Source of the DNA: Methanocorpusculum sp.
GTDB lineage: Archaea > Halobacteriota > Methanomicrobia > Methanomicrobiales > Methanocorpusculaceae
Reading direction: 5' to 3'
NCBI GenBank assembly: GCA_029987245.1
Contig: DALTWG010000016.1
Location: 1-28,588, forward strand
Length of the DNA stretch: 28,588 nt
Below the pieces are notes generated by a model. The model saw only the letters and a program-made list of their open reading frames with translations, was not told where the DNA came from and did no database searches. The translations under genes were made by a program, and so were the position numbers. This document shows positions 15,030-22,695 of the stretch, piece by piece. Positions within the stretch are counted from its first letter, which is position 1; the number at the start of each line of letters is the position of its first letter.

Positions 15030-15978
15030 CTATTTCGTACTCTTCCCATTCGCGCAGTCCAAGTGCTATTTCAAATTCCGCGGGAGATAAAAGCGGCGCG
15101 GCAAACCGGCTCTGGTCGTCGAGCGCAAGCCGCGGGCACGCGGTGTTCACATAGGCATCAAAGCCCAGATTGCGCAGTTCCATCTCAGATATCTCGCGGA
15201 TTAAGACAACAGACGCTTTCGGCGAAAGCGCGGCAAGCCGCTTTGCAAGCGCCTCCCGCGCCTGCCCGGATTTCGAGGAGAGCAGAATACCGAAAGATTC
15301 GGCGCCGCGGGCCTTTTCTATTTGCACAAAGCGCTTGCGAAGCAGCCGGTCGGCGGAAACTTCCTGCAGTCCGGCGCCCTCGGCATAGGGGTCGAGCGCA
15401 TAGACCGGCTTTTTGGTCGCAAGCGAAACACCGATTGCATGAAATACGCCGGTCCCGACAAACAGAAATACTTCGGCGCCAGCTGCGTTTTCTTTGTGCG
15501 CCGCCTCATACGTGCAGCCAAGCACCTGACCTGCAAGCGGCGTGCGCCCGCTTCCTTCGGCAAGCACGATGTCAAGCCCCCGGCTTCGCAGATAGTCTGC
15601 CATCGCATGACTCTGGTGCGCATGCTGAATGGTGGTAACAAGACCGGTTTTTGCAAAACCGCCAAGCGCTGCGGCCGCTTTATCCAGCACGGCAAGGTCA
15701 ATATCCTGGCTGTAAGGGAAATAAATGACATTTTCTATTTCCGGCGACACCGGCGTGTGACCGAAATGAATGAGAATATCCGCATCTGCCAGGGCGTCCA
15801 GTGCCAGGTCGCACGCACCCCAGCAGGCATCGCCGCTGATGACAACATCAAAGCCCGCCTCGAAAAGAGCGCGGGCAGTTTGGGGCGCATGGCGCTTAAG
15901 CCCTTCGGGAAACTGCAGGGCAACGCGGCGGACGTTTTTCTCTTTCAGGATATTGAGGAGGGTATCGGTTTCTATCAA
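15010..15978 (-). CDS. dph2: Diphthamide biosynthesis enzyme Dph2 (2-(3-amino-3-carboxypropyl)histidine synthase)
   Basis: The 322-residue protein is the archaeal Dph2 radical-SAM-like enzyme that transfers the aminocarboxypropyl group of SAM to a histidine of elongation factor 2, the first step of diphthamide formation. The three widely spaced cysteines that hold the 4Fe-4S cluster are visible: GDACWGACD (C56), LGCTYEAAH (C155) and NTACPRLALDD (C281). The phrases VALQFPEGLKRHA and HFGHTPV are also diagnostic. No ATG is available at the N-terminus; the frame starts with TTG at 15978, which gives the family N-terminus. It overlaps the METTL5-like gene by 20 nt, pairing two translation-apparatus modification enzymes in one transcript. 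Confidence 0.93.
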   Translation of the reverse strand: MIETDTLLNILKEKNVRRVALQFPEGLKRHAPQTARALFEAGFDVVISGDACWGACDLALDALADADILIHFGHTPVSPEIENVIYFPYSQDIDLAVLDKAAAALGGFAKTGLVTTIQHAHQSHAMADYLRSRGLDIVLAEGSGRTPLAGQVLGCTYEAAHKENAAGAEVFLFVGTGVFHAIGVSLATKKPVYALDPYAEGAGLQEVSADRLLRKRFVQIEKARGAESFGILLSSKSGQAREALAKRLAALSPKASVVLIREISEMELRNLGFDAYVNTACPRLALDDQSRFAAPLLSPAEFEIALGLREWEEYEIDEIKAA

Positions 15979-16040
15979 GATGAATATATATGGATTTTTG
16001 AAACAGATAGAGATAGCGTATTTGGATAAAGACTATTCTG

Positions 16041-16607
16041 TCAGACTATCATATCAATAATCGTTTTTGCCGCGAGAAGCAGAAGAAGAACACCGCCGAT
16101 AAACTGCACTTTATTGCCGAAGATTCGCTTAAGCTTATTTCCCGCCAGAACACCGCAGAAAGAAAACAGAAACGTGGTACCTCCGATAATAAGAGACGGA
16201 AGTATTATTTCATCCGCAAGATAGGCATAATTGATGCCGACTGCCAGAGCATCAAGACTCGTTGCAAATGCGAGAAGCAGCAGTGTCTTAATGCCGACAA
16301 GATCGATGTGCTTTTCCTTTTCGAAGAAGGTGTCAAATATCATTTTTCCGCCGAAAAAGACAAAGATGGCAATGACAATCCAGTCATCAAAAGGATGAAT
16401 GCATTCAATTAACGGCTCGCCAAAAAACCATCCGGGATACAGCATTGCAAGGTGAAATGCGCCGAATATCAGACCGGTAATCAGAGCCGTCTTTTTAACA
16501 TCTTTTTTCAGTGCCGAACCGCCGGCAAGAGACACGGAAAAGGCATCCATAGACAAAGCTACCGCAAAAAACAGGGTGATCAAAACTCCCGACACAGCTT
16601 CTTGCAT
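16041..16607 (-). CDS. mntP: MntP-type manganese efflux pump
   Basis: The 188-residue protein, exactly the size of bacterial MntP, has six hydrophobic segments. It shows the two conserved acidic motifs in the membrane, SMDAFSVSLAGG (D21) and ATSLDALAVGINYA, which arise from an internal duplication. MntP exports Mn2+ from the cytoplasm. I chose the ATG at 16607, where GGGAGCGG lies as a ribosome binding site; the longer frame to 16733 would add 42 non-conserved residues and cover the divergent promoter. A similar DUF204-type sporulation or membrane role is possible, but the acidic residues favour Mn2+. Confidence 0.88.
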   Translation of the reverse strand: MQEAVSGVLITLFFAVALSMDAFSVSLAGGSALKKDVKKTALITGLIFGAFHLAMLYPGWFFGEPLIECIHPFDDWIVIAIFVFFGGKMIFDTFFEKEKHIDLVGIKTLLLLAFATSLDALAVGINYAYLADEIILPSLIIGGTTFLFSFCGVLAGNKLKRIFGNKVQFIGGVLLLLLAAKTIIDMIV

Positions 16608-16732
16608 TTTTTCCGCTCCCGTGCAACAGATAACATATAATCCGTCCTCAAATAATATATCTCTGCCGAAACTGTTTTGCGCGAGCCCGTCCCCGCGTAA
16701 AGTATATCTTATCAGAAAACCATTATCTTTCA
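16608..16732. promoter_or_regulatory. Divergent promoter region between mntP and a small lipoprotein gene
   Basis: For the plus strand, AGTATATCTT (16701-16710) lies ~28 nt before the ATG at 16733 and predicts a leaderless mRNA. For mntP the minus strand has TATA-like ATATATTATT (16651-16660) and GATTATATG (16633-16641), leaving a leader with a ribosome binding site. No clear operator dyad is seen. Confidence 0.45.
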
Positions 16733-17191
16733 ATGAAACATTGCGCGCTCTTAGTCATTTCAGCCGTTGTTTTCTGCAGCATGTTTGCCGCAGGATGTGT
16801 AAGTCTTGGCCCGGTAACATCGGATATTATCTGCGGTGATGAAAAAATCGGACAGATCACGCTTACGCCGGCGGATAATCTGTTCAGCAGCGAGGGATCT
16901 CTTGCCGACAAATTCAATATGCAGGTGGAGATTGGCGGACTCATATTCAACCGCGACGGGGTGACAATGTCTGATGCGGCAGATATTTCAACACTGTTAA
17001 ACGCCGGAGACTTCAGCGCGCTGAACGGATTTATCTTCCTTGCCGGCGATGTGGAAAATACAGACCTGACATCTCTTGCAAAACTCTTTGAAAATACAGG
17101 GAACCTGAACCTGGCGGATTCGCAGGAAAGTCTGGATGCTGCCGGGGAGAATATGCAAAAACTGATAAACGGTATTGCAGGGACTCTGTAA
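16733..17191 (+). CDS. Small predicted lipoprotein of unknown function
   Basis: The 152-residue product begins with a lipoprotein signal: MKHC, a hydrophobic core and lipobox MFAAGC, with C22 the likely lipidated residue. The mature part is acidic and rich in Asp, Asn, Leu and Ser, with alternating short beta and helical stretches (DNLFSSEGSLADKFNMQVE, ALNGFIFLAGDVENTDL). The C-terminal half repeats Leu-Asn-Ala/Glu-type helix turns. I see no enzymatic motif. It is transcribed divergently from mntP and convergently with the gene at 17198-17602. A cell-surface binding or structural role is only a guess. Confidence 0.8.
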   Translation: MKHCALLVISAVVFCSMFAAGCVSLGPVTSDIICGDEKIGQITLTPADNLFSSEGSLADKFNMQVEIGGLIFNRDGVTMSDAADISTLLNAGDFSALNGFIFLAGDVENTDLTSLAKLFENTGNLNLADSQESLDAAGENMQKLINGIAGTL

Positions 17192-17197
17192 GATTTT

Positions 17198-17602
17198 TCA
17201 AATCTTTAAGAGCACCGCTTCAAACCCTGCCCGCACCATTTCCCACTGCGCATCGACTTTTTCTTTTGCAACGGCGACCGGAAGAAGCGTGTAATATTCT
17301 TCATACAAAACATACTGGTTTTGAATAAACGACCGCGCCGTTTCTCTGCCGCCGCACATTGCAGCAATTTTTTCCGCTATTTCCGGCGACCAGGGATACC
17401 GGTTTATTTTATGTTCCATGAGGTCGATTACCGGTTTCATCACGGAATCAACAACAGCCCGCACATAATCCGGTTCGGGGTTTTCCTCCTCTGCAAGATT
17501 TTCAATGGCATCAGAGGCTGTCTGGAGTTTCTGCGCGAGGACCGCTGAGAAACACAAATATTCTTCAAAAGCGTCCTCGGCATCATAATCGTATCCGGTC
17601 AT
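17198..17602 (-). CDS. Acidic helical protein of unknown function, third gene behind the HepT/MntA pair
   Basis: The 134-residue protein is mainly helical and acidic (MTGYDYDAEDAFEEYL at the N-terminus; NLAEEENPEPDYVRAVVD in the middle), with no cysteine motif or membrane segment. I do not recognise a family. The ATG at 17602 is chosen because the longer frame would overlap the HepT gene by 71 nt with a non-conserved extension. It starts 43 nt after the HepT-like stop codon on the same strand and converges with the lipoprotein gene, so it may belong to the same transcript as the toxin-antitoxin pair. Confidence 0.7.
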   Translation of the reverse strand: MTGYDYDAEDAFEEYLCFSAVLAQKLQTASDAIENLAEEENPEPDYVRAVVDSVMKPVIDLMEHKINRYPWSPEIAEKIAAMCGGRETARSFIQNQYVLYEEYYTLLPVAVAKEKVDAQWEMVRAGFEAVLLKI

Positions 17603-17645
17603 ACAGATATCTATGCCCCGCGGGAAAAAATAGATTGTGTTTTGC

Positions 17646-18014
17646 TTACAGACGCCGCACCTTTGCACAGAACTCAGGCACGCTCTTTTTCGCGATAATC
17701 CACACACGCTCGACATCTACCGAATCAAACTGATGAATTAAAATATTTCTCAGTTCCTTCATCTGGCGAAAGGCGATGTCAGTGTGTTTTTCGCGCAAAT
17801 CCGGCGACAACTTCCCGCACGCTTCGCCGATAACCTCGAGTGCCTGAATTACCGCGTCCTGATACAAAAAATCCGCAAGAAACTCATGTTTTGAAATGTG
17901 CGAGGTAATCTGACCGATGCGCCGGCACCGCTCGGCGATAGCAGCCAGCAGCATGCGGTCACGCTCCGGTGAATAATTTTTCCAGGGTCGGGCTTCATTT
18001 GCGACCGGATTCAT
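17646..18014 (-). CDS. HepT-like (DUF86) protein of a HepT/MntA toxin-antitoxin pair, with HxF in place of HxY
   Basis: The 122-residue helical protein is a HepT/DUF86 family member. In active HepT toxins a conserved R-x4-6-H-x-Y motif forms a composite RNase site, and the Tyr is the residue AMPylated by the MntA antitoxin. Here the motif region is KELRNILIHQFDSVDVERVW: R89, H94 and then F96 instead of Tyr. The upstream helix VIQALEVIGEACGKLS and C-terminal WIIAKKSVPEF are normal for the family. The start codon overlaps the MntA-like stop (ATGA), the usual antitoxin-toxin coupling. Loss of the Tyr hydroxyl should prevent AMPylation at this position and may alter RNase activity; this is inference from the motif. 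Confidence 0.88.
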   Translation of the reverse strand: MNPVANEARPWKNYSPERDRMLLAAIAERCRRIGQITSHISKHEFLADFLYQDAVIQALEVIGEACGKLSPDLREKHTDIAFRQMKELRNILIHQFDSVDVERVWIIAKKSVPEFCAKVRRL

Positions 18015-18337
18015 TTTTTTCTCCTATCGTAGATGAAAATCACATCCTTTCCGATGCTCTCTGCTTTTTCCGCGCAGATGTAGTCGCAGGATATCAGATC
18101 AATCTCGCGCTTGAACAGAAGCTCCAGGTGATTTTTGAGCCCGATAAACTCCTCCAGGTCCCCGCGACCTTCAGCAAAATGATACAATATGTTTACATCC
18201 GAGCCCGCGCTGTCTTCACCGCGGGCGACCGAGCCGAACAAGCCCAGGGCATCTATGCCATATTTTTCTGCAAGGTGCGGCGCGTCTTTTTTCAGATGCG
18301 CAAGACAGGTTTCTTTCATGCTCGCATATTCAGTCAT
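18011..18337 (-). CDS. MntA-like minimal nucleotidyltransferase with DxN in place of DxD
   Basis: The 108-residue protein is a minimal nucleotidyltransferase of the MntA antitoxin type. The GSx10DxD signature is visible as GLFGSVARGEDSAGSDVNIL: G35-S36, then D47 and N49, so the second metal-binding Asp is replaced by Asn (codon AAC). The third acid D80 is in FKREIDLIS. MntA normally uses ATP to AMPylate its HepT partner. With N49 catalysis would be expected to be weak or absent. The ATG at 18337 is chosen because GCAGGAAAT precedes it; a longer frame to 18388 lacks such support and would remove the promoter. It overlaps the HepT-like gene by four bases. Confidence 0.88.
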   Translation of the reverse strand: MTEYASMKETCLAHLKKDAPHLAEKYGIDALGLFGSVARGEDSAGSDVNILYHFAEGRGDLEEFIGLKNHLELLFKREIDLISCDYICAEKAESIGKDVIFIYDRRKK

Positions 18338-18374
18338 CGCATATTTCCTGCGATACCATTGGCGCGGGGAACGT

Positions 18375-18384
18375 AAATATATTT
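18375..18384. promoter_or_regulatory. Palindromic TATA element between MntA-like and DNA ligase genes
   Basis: AAATATATTT lies 38-47 nt upstream of the MntA-like ATG, leaving a short leader that carries AGGAA. Being palindromic it could also be read toward the ligase gene, whose ATG is at 18438, but the distance is then rather long. Confidence 0.45.
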
Positions 18385-18437
18385 TCACGCCATTTGGAAA
18401 AATAGTTCAATCCCCCCGCCCTATACTATTAGCAGTT

Positions 18438-20078
18438 ATGCTCTTCGCCGAATTTGCATCCATAGCTTTTGAACTGGAAAAAGTCTCCTCGCGCCTTGCG
18501 ATGACCGAAATCCTTGCAAAACAGTTCCCCGCCCTCGACTCTGACGAGCTGAAAATATTCGTCCGCTTCATGCGCGGCAAACTCTTCCCCGACTGGTCCG
18601 CGGAAAAACTGGGATTCGGGCCGGCGCTTTTGTATGACGCGCTTGCATACGTTATCGGCAGAAAAAAAGAGTATGTCGTTTCCAAAATAAATGCATCGGG
18701 CGACACCGGCGAGGTTGTTGAAGAACTGCTCAATCACCGCGAACAGACGATGTTTTTCTCCGAGGAACTGGAACTGACTGACGTATTCAACCGGTTTTTA
18801 CAGATGGCAAAAGTGTCGGGGCGCAAATCCCAGCAGGAGCGGATACGCTCTGCGCAGTATCTTTTTTCCAATGCAACGCCTCTGGAAGGCCGCTATCTTG
18901 CGCGGCTCATGCTTGAAGAAATGCGCATCGGTGTCGGCGAAGGCGTGGTAAAAGATGCAATATCGTCTGCATTCAATATCCCCCCAGAGGTAGTCGACCA
19001 TGCCCATCAGGCGTTAAACGACCTCGGCGAGGTCGCGGTTCTTGCAAAAGATGCGCCGGACCTCCTCATGCAAACCCACATTACGCCGTTTAAGCCGGTA
19101 AAAATGATGCTGGCGCAGCAGGGTTCGATTTCAGGCATGATAGAAACACACGGCACCCTTGCCGCGGAGAACAAATATGACGGAAGCAGGTTCCAGTTCC
19201 ACAAAGTAGGCGACAAATGCGCCATTTATTCGCGCAAACTCGAGGAGATGACGGCGTCATTGCCGGATGTGGTGGAAAAGCTAAAGCGCGCAACAGCGCA
19301 TGATGTCATTATCGACGGTGAGGTAATAGCGATATTGAATGGAAAACCGATGCCGTTCCAGACGGTGCTTCGCCGCATCCGCCGGAAACACGATGTATCC
19401 GAAGCAGCGGAAAAAATCGAGATGCGCCCCTGTGTCTTTGATATTTTAGTCAGAGACGGCGAGACGCTGATTGACCTTCCTTTCAGCGAACGGCGCAAAA
19501 TCCTGGAAGAAACCATAAACGAATATGTCGCCCCGCAGCTGGTTTCATCCAGCGCGGAGGAAATAGAAACCTATTACCATGCGGCGCTCGATGCCGGAAA
19601 CGAGGGTATCATGCTCAAAGTCCGGGATGCGCCCTACATCCCCGGAAACCGCGGCAAATACTGGATTAAAATCAAGCCGGAGGTGGACACGATTGATCTC
19701 GTCGTCACCGGCGCGGAATGGGGCGAGGGAAAGCGCGCCAGGGTCTTCGGCTCGTTTTTGCTTGCCTGCCAGGATGAAAACGGGGAACTTTTAGAAATCT
19801 CCCGGGTCGCAACCGGTATCGACGATGCCATGCTTGGCACATTGTATGAAATTTTCAAAGACAAAATCATCGCGGAAAAAGGCAGAACCGTCTCGTTTGA
19901 GCCAGATGTGGTCTTTGAAGTAGGCTATGCCGAGCTGCAGCGCTCGGTAAATTATGCGGCCGGCTATGCGCTCCGGTTCCCGCGGTTTGTGCGCTTAAGA
20001 GAAGACAAAGACGTGGTCGATATTGAAACCATGGAAAGTCTGAACCGGCGCTATTCAATGCAAAATAAGGAAGAATAG
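18438..20078 (+). CDS. lig: ATP-dependent DNA ligase
   Basis: The 546-residue enzyme seals nicks during replication and repair. The N-terminal ~210 residues are the helical DNA-binding domain (LAMTEILAKQF, RSAQYLFSNATPLEGRYL, EEMRIGVGEG). The adenylation domain has the active-site lysine K246 in ENKYDGSRFQ, then RKLEEMT, IIDGEVIA, EGIMLKV and YWIKIKPE, which are nucleotidyltransferase motifs I to V in order. The OB domain follows. Length agrees with archaeal ligases of about 550-600 residues. The ATG at 18438 yields the usual MLFAEFA start; the open frame continues to 18189, but that part runs antisense through the MntA-like gene and is not coding. A T run follows the stop. Confidence 0.96.
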   Translation: MLFAEFASIAFELEKVSSRLAMTEILAKQFPALDSDELKIFVRFMRGKLFPDWSAEKLGFGPALLYDALAYVIGRKKEYVVSKINASGDTGEVVEELLNHREQTMFFSEELELTDVFNRFLQMAKVSGRKSQQERIRSAQYLFSNATPLEGRYLARLMLEEMRIGVGEGVVKDAISSAFNIPPEVVDHAHQALNDLGEVAVLAKDAPDLLMQTHITPFKPVKMMLAQQGSISGMIETHGTLAAENKYDGSRFQFHKVGDKCAIYSRKLEEMTASLPDVVEKLKRATAHDVIIDGEVIAILNGKPMPFQTVLRRIRRKHDVSEAAEKIEMRPCVFDILVRDGETLIDLPFSERRKILEETINEYVAPQLVSSSAEEIETYYHAALDAGNEGIMLKVRDAPYIPGNRGKYWIKIKPEVDTIDLVVTGAEWGEGKRARVFGSFLLACQDENGELLEISRVATGIDDAMLGTLYEIFKDKIIAEKGRTVSFEPDVVFEVGYAELQRSVNYAAGYALRFPRFVRLREDKDVVDIETMESLNRRYSMQNKEE

Positions 20079-20080
20079 AG

Positions 20081-20095
20081 TTTTTTTTTATTTTT
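20081..20095 (+). terminator. U-tract terminator after DNA ligase
   Basis: Nine T, one A and five T lie just behind the ligase stop codon, with no clear hairpin. This is typical of archaeal termination. Confidence 0.55.
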
Positions 20096-20145
20096 ACGAA
20101 ACATCGATGCAGAACTGCTTAAAACAATAAACTCAGAAAAAGAAG

Positions 20146-20219
20146 TGGGCAAGATGAGATTCGAACTCATGACCTCCCGGTTATCAGCCGGGCGCACCAC
20201 CTAGCTATGCTACTCGCCC
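20146..20219 (-). tRNA. tRNA-Ile (anticodon GAU)
   Basis: Reading the minus strand, the acceptor arms GGGCGAG and CTTGCCC pair over 7 bp with one G-U. The anticodon stem CCCGG/CCGGG encloses loop CTGATAA with anticodon GAT. The T arm is ATGAG-TTCGAAT-CTCAT. The discriminator base is A and CCA is not encoded. Length is 74 nt and there is no intron. Confidence 0.95.
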
Positions 20220-20253
20220 TTTGCTTTAGTGCTCTATACTATTCGTTGTACAA

Positions 20254-20265
20254 CAATATAAATTT
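20254..20265. promoter_or_regulatory. Shared TATA region for tRNA-Ile and iorA
   Basis: CAATATAAATTT lies ~35-45 nt upstream of the tRNA 5' end on the minus strand and ~40 nt upstream of the iorA ATG on the plus strand. Archaeal start sites ~25 nt away would give a short tRNA leader and a ~17-nt iorA leader. Use in both directions is inference. Confidence 0.4.
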
Positions 20266-20301
20266 ATCCAATTTATCCTGAAGATGATAACGCATAGTTA
20301 A

Positions 20302-22116
20302 ATGCCCGAGAAAACAAATACTATTCTACATATGGCAGAGAATACCAGCCGAAAATATCTTCTTGGAAACGATGCCGTGGCACACGCCTGTCTTGAAGCA
20401 GGCATTGACTTTGCCGCGGGATATCCGGGAACCCCCTCATCCGAGGTCATTGACCGCCTTCGCGCCGAAAAAGACCCCTGGTTTTATCTTGAATGGTCAG
20501 TGAATGAAAAAGTTGCCTTTGAAAACGCGCTTGCAGCAAGCTGGTGCGGACTTCGCTCCATGGTCACCATGAAACATGTCGGCTTAAACGTCGCAGCAGA
20601 CCCCCTGATGACCTCGTCTTATACCGGGACAAAAGGCGGATTTGTCATCCTTTCCGCGGACGACCCGTTTGCACACAGTTCCCAGAATGAACAGGACTCG
20701 CGCGTGTACGCAAAATTCGCGCAGATACCCTGCCTTGACCCTTCAAACGTCCAGGAAGCCCATGACTTCATGAAAGCCGCCTTTGAAGTGTCGGAAAAGT
20801 TCAGCCTTCCGGTACTCTTCCGCCCGACAACGCGCATCTGTCACTCCAAAGCAGACGTTGAACTAGGCACGCCCGCGCCGTCGGCGCGCAAAGGTGCGTT
20901 TGAAAAAGACCCGAAACAGTATGTCGTTATTCCGGCTCACACGCGCCCGCTGCATGTGAAACTTACCGCAAAACAGATGCCGGTTGCAAAATATCTCACC
21001 GAAGCCGGATTTAACAAAGCGGAAATCCGCGGCAAAAAAGCGGTCATCGCCGCGGGTATTGCGCTTTCCTATGTCAAAGAAGTCCTCCCTGAAGACGTGT
21101 CCCTGATTTCCATAGGCGCCTATCCGGTGAACCCCGAGTGGCTTGGAGAAATCATCGCCAAGCACACCGAAGTCCTGGTCGTCGAGGAATTAATGCCGTG
21201 CATTGAAGAGGTCGTCAGAGAACTTGCAGGAACGGTAACCGTGCATGGAAAACTGGACGGTTGTCTCCCGATTGAAGGCGAGTTCTCCCCGCTCACCGTC
21301 GCCGCGGCGCTTGAAAAATGCGGATTTGCCAAAAACCCCTTTGCAGCCTCCGCCGCGCCCGAAACCGTGCCGGTTCGCCCGCCGATTCTCTGCCCCGGCT
21401 GTCTGCACCGCTCGGTTTTCTATGCAATCAAAAAAGTCTTTAAAGACGGCATTTTTCCGTCTGACATCGGCTGTTACACCCTCGGTCTGCAGATGGGTTC
21501 GGTGGACACCACCGTCTGCATGGGCGCCTCGATTAACATCGGCTCCGGATTTGCCCATGCAATCGAAGACGCCGAGGTTGTTTCCACCATCGGCGACTCG
21601 ACATTCCTGCACAGCGGCGTAAACGGGCTCATTAACGCCGTTTACAACGGCGCAAACCAGACGGTTATCATTCTTGACAACAGAATTACCGCGATGACCG
21701 GGCACCAGCCAAACCCGAACACCGGCCTTACAGCATCGGGCGCTGCCTCGCCGAAAATCTCTCTGGAAGAGCTGGCGCGCGCATGCGGTGTTTCCTTTGT
21801 GGAGTCGGTGGACCCGTACGACTTAACGCATCTCCTGAACGTGTTAAAGACCGCAAAAGAAACCAAAGGCGTGAAGGTAATTATTGCCAAACAGCCGTGC
21901 GTTATCATGAACAAACGCCTCGGCATTAAGAGAAACCGCTACGCTGTTGACGCACAGCGCTGCACCAAGTGCGGCGCATGCCTGAAATACGGATGTCCTG
22001 CAATCGAAACGGATGAAAACGGCGCGGCAAAAATAACCGGGCTTTGTACCGGTTGCGGCGTCTGCGCGGATATCTGTCCTGCGGGGGCCATTCACAAGGG
22101 AGGGAACAGAGAATGA
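20302..22116 (+). CDS. iorA: Indolepyruvate:ferredoxin oxidoreductase, alpha subunit
   Basis: The 604-residue alpha subunit of the TPP- and ferredoxin-dependent 2-oxoacid oxidoreductase oxidises aryl pyruvates such as indolepyruvate to aryl-acetyl-CoA, or runs in reverse to make aromatic amino acids. The N-terminal pyrimidine-binding domain starts YLLGNDAVAHACLEAG and includes AAGYPGTPSSEVID. The TPP-binding domain has CPGCLHRSVF, IGCYTLG and GDSTFLHSG with DNRITAMTGHQPNP. The C-terminus carries two 4Fe-4S ferredoxin motifs, CTKCGACLKYGCP and CTGCGVCADICP. An alternative ATG lies 10 codons downstream at 20332 and also gives a normal N-terminus. It overlaps iorB by four bases (ATGA). Confidence 0.96.
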   Translation: MPEKTNTILHMAENTSRKYLLGNDAVAHACLEAGIDFAAGYPGTPSSEVIDRLRAEKDPWFYLEWSVNEKVAFENALAASWCGLRSMVTMKHVGLNVAADPLMTSSYTGTKGGFVILSADDPFAHSSQNEQDSRVYAKFAQIPCLDPSNVQEAHDFMKAAFEVSEKFSLPVLFRPTTRICHSKADVELGTPAPSARKGAFEKDPKQYVVIPAHTRPLHVKLTAKQMPVAKYLTEAGFNKAEIRGKKAVIAAGIALSYVKEVLPEDVSLISIGAYPVNPEWLGEIIAKHTEVLVVEELMPCIEEVVRELAGTVTVHGKLDGCLPIEGEFSPLTVAAALEKCGFAKNPFAASAAPETVPVRPPILCPGCLHRSVFYAIKKVFKDGIFPSDIGCYTLGLQMGSVDTTVCMGASINIGSGFAHAIEDAEVVSTIGDSTFLHSGVNGLINAVYNGANQTVIILDNRITAMTGHQPNPNTGLTASGAASPKISLEELARACGVSFVESVDPYDLTHLLNVLKTAKETKGVKVIIAKQPCVIMNKRLGIKRNRYAVDAQRCTKCGACLKYGCPAIETDENGAAKITGLCTGCGVCADICPAGAIHKGGNRE

Positions 22117-22691
22117 AGAAATCATTTGATGTGGTTATTGTCGGTATCGGCGGTCAGGGCACAGTGCTTGCATCCAACGTCCTGGGCGATGCCTGTGTTA
22201 TCGAAGGACGCCATGTGGCAGGTGCCGAAACCCACGGTATGTCCCAGCGCGGCGGCTCGGTTGAGACACATATCAGAATCGACGGCAAGAACGGCTCGCT
22301 TATCGTGCCGGGAACAGCCGACCTCCTGATTGCCTTCGATGTGTTGGAAGCACTGCGCTACCGCCACTTTGTAAAGCCGGACGGGGTTATGATTGTAAAC
22401 CGTGAAATGGTTGTACCTACCTCGGTCTTTTCCAATAAACAGCCGGTGCCAAAACTCGAAGATGTCGAGGCGCAGTTGAAAAACCGGCCGGGCAAGGTTG
22501 TCCTGGTCGAAGCAACCAAACTTGCGACCGAAGCGGGAAGTCCCCTGGCAGCAAATATTGTTTTAATGGGCGCGGCATCACACACGCTGCCGCTTGCAGC
22601 AGAGTCGTTAGCGGAGGCAGTGCGCCGCAATGTCCCGCCGAAGACGATTGATATTAATGTGAAAGCGTTTGAACTGGGAAAGACGGCGTAA
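22113..22691 (+). CDS. iorB: Indolepyruvate:ferredoxin oxidoreductase, beta subunit
   Basis: The 192-residue beta (gamma-domain type) subunit completes the Ior enzyme. Its signature is the nucleotide-binding GIGGQGTVLASNVLG near the N-terminus followed by GAETHGMSQRGGSVETHIRI, typical of the pyruvate/ketoisovalerate oxidoreductase gamma domain. The ATG at 22113 is well supported by GGGAGGGAACAGAG directly upstream and by the four-base overlap with iorA; a longer frame from 22044 only reads through the iorA ferredoxin region. It converges with the DUF123 gene, separated by four bases. Confidence 0.95.
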   Translation: MKKSFDVVIVGIGGQGTVLASNVLGDACVIEGRHVAGAETHGMSQRGGSVETHIRIDGKNGSLIVPGTADLLIAFDVLEALRYRHFVKPDGVMIVNREMVVPTSVFSNKQPVPKLEDVEAQLKNRPGKVVLVEATKLATEAGSPLAANIVLMGAASHTLPLAAESLAEAVRRNVPPKTIDINVKAFELGKTA

Positions 22692-22695
22692 TTTT

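Noticed and set aside
16608..16733. 42-residue N-terminal extension of MntP
   Set aside because: The extension is not MntP-like, covers the divergent promoter, and the ATG at 16607 has a ribosome binding site and gives exactly the usual length.
18189..18437. N-terminal extension of DNA ligase
   Set aside because: This part lies antisense to the MntA-like gene and its promoter. The ATG at 18438 gives the normal ligase length and N-terminus.
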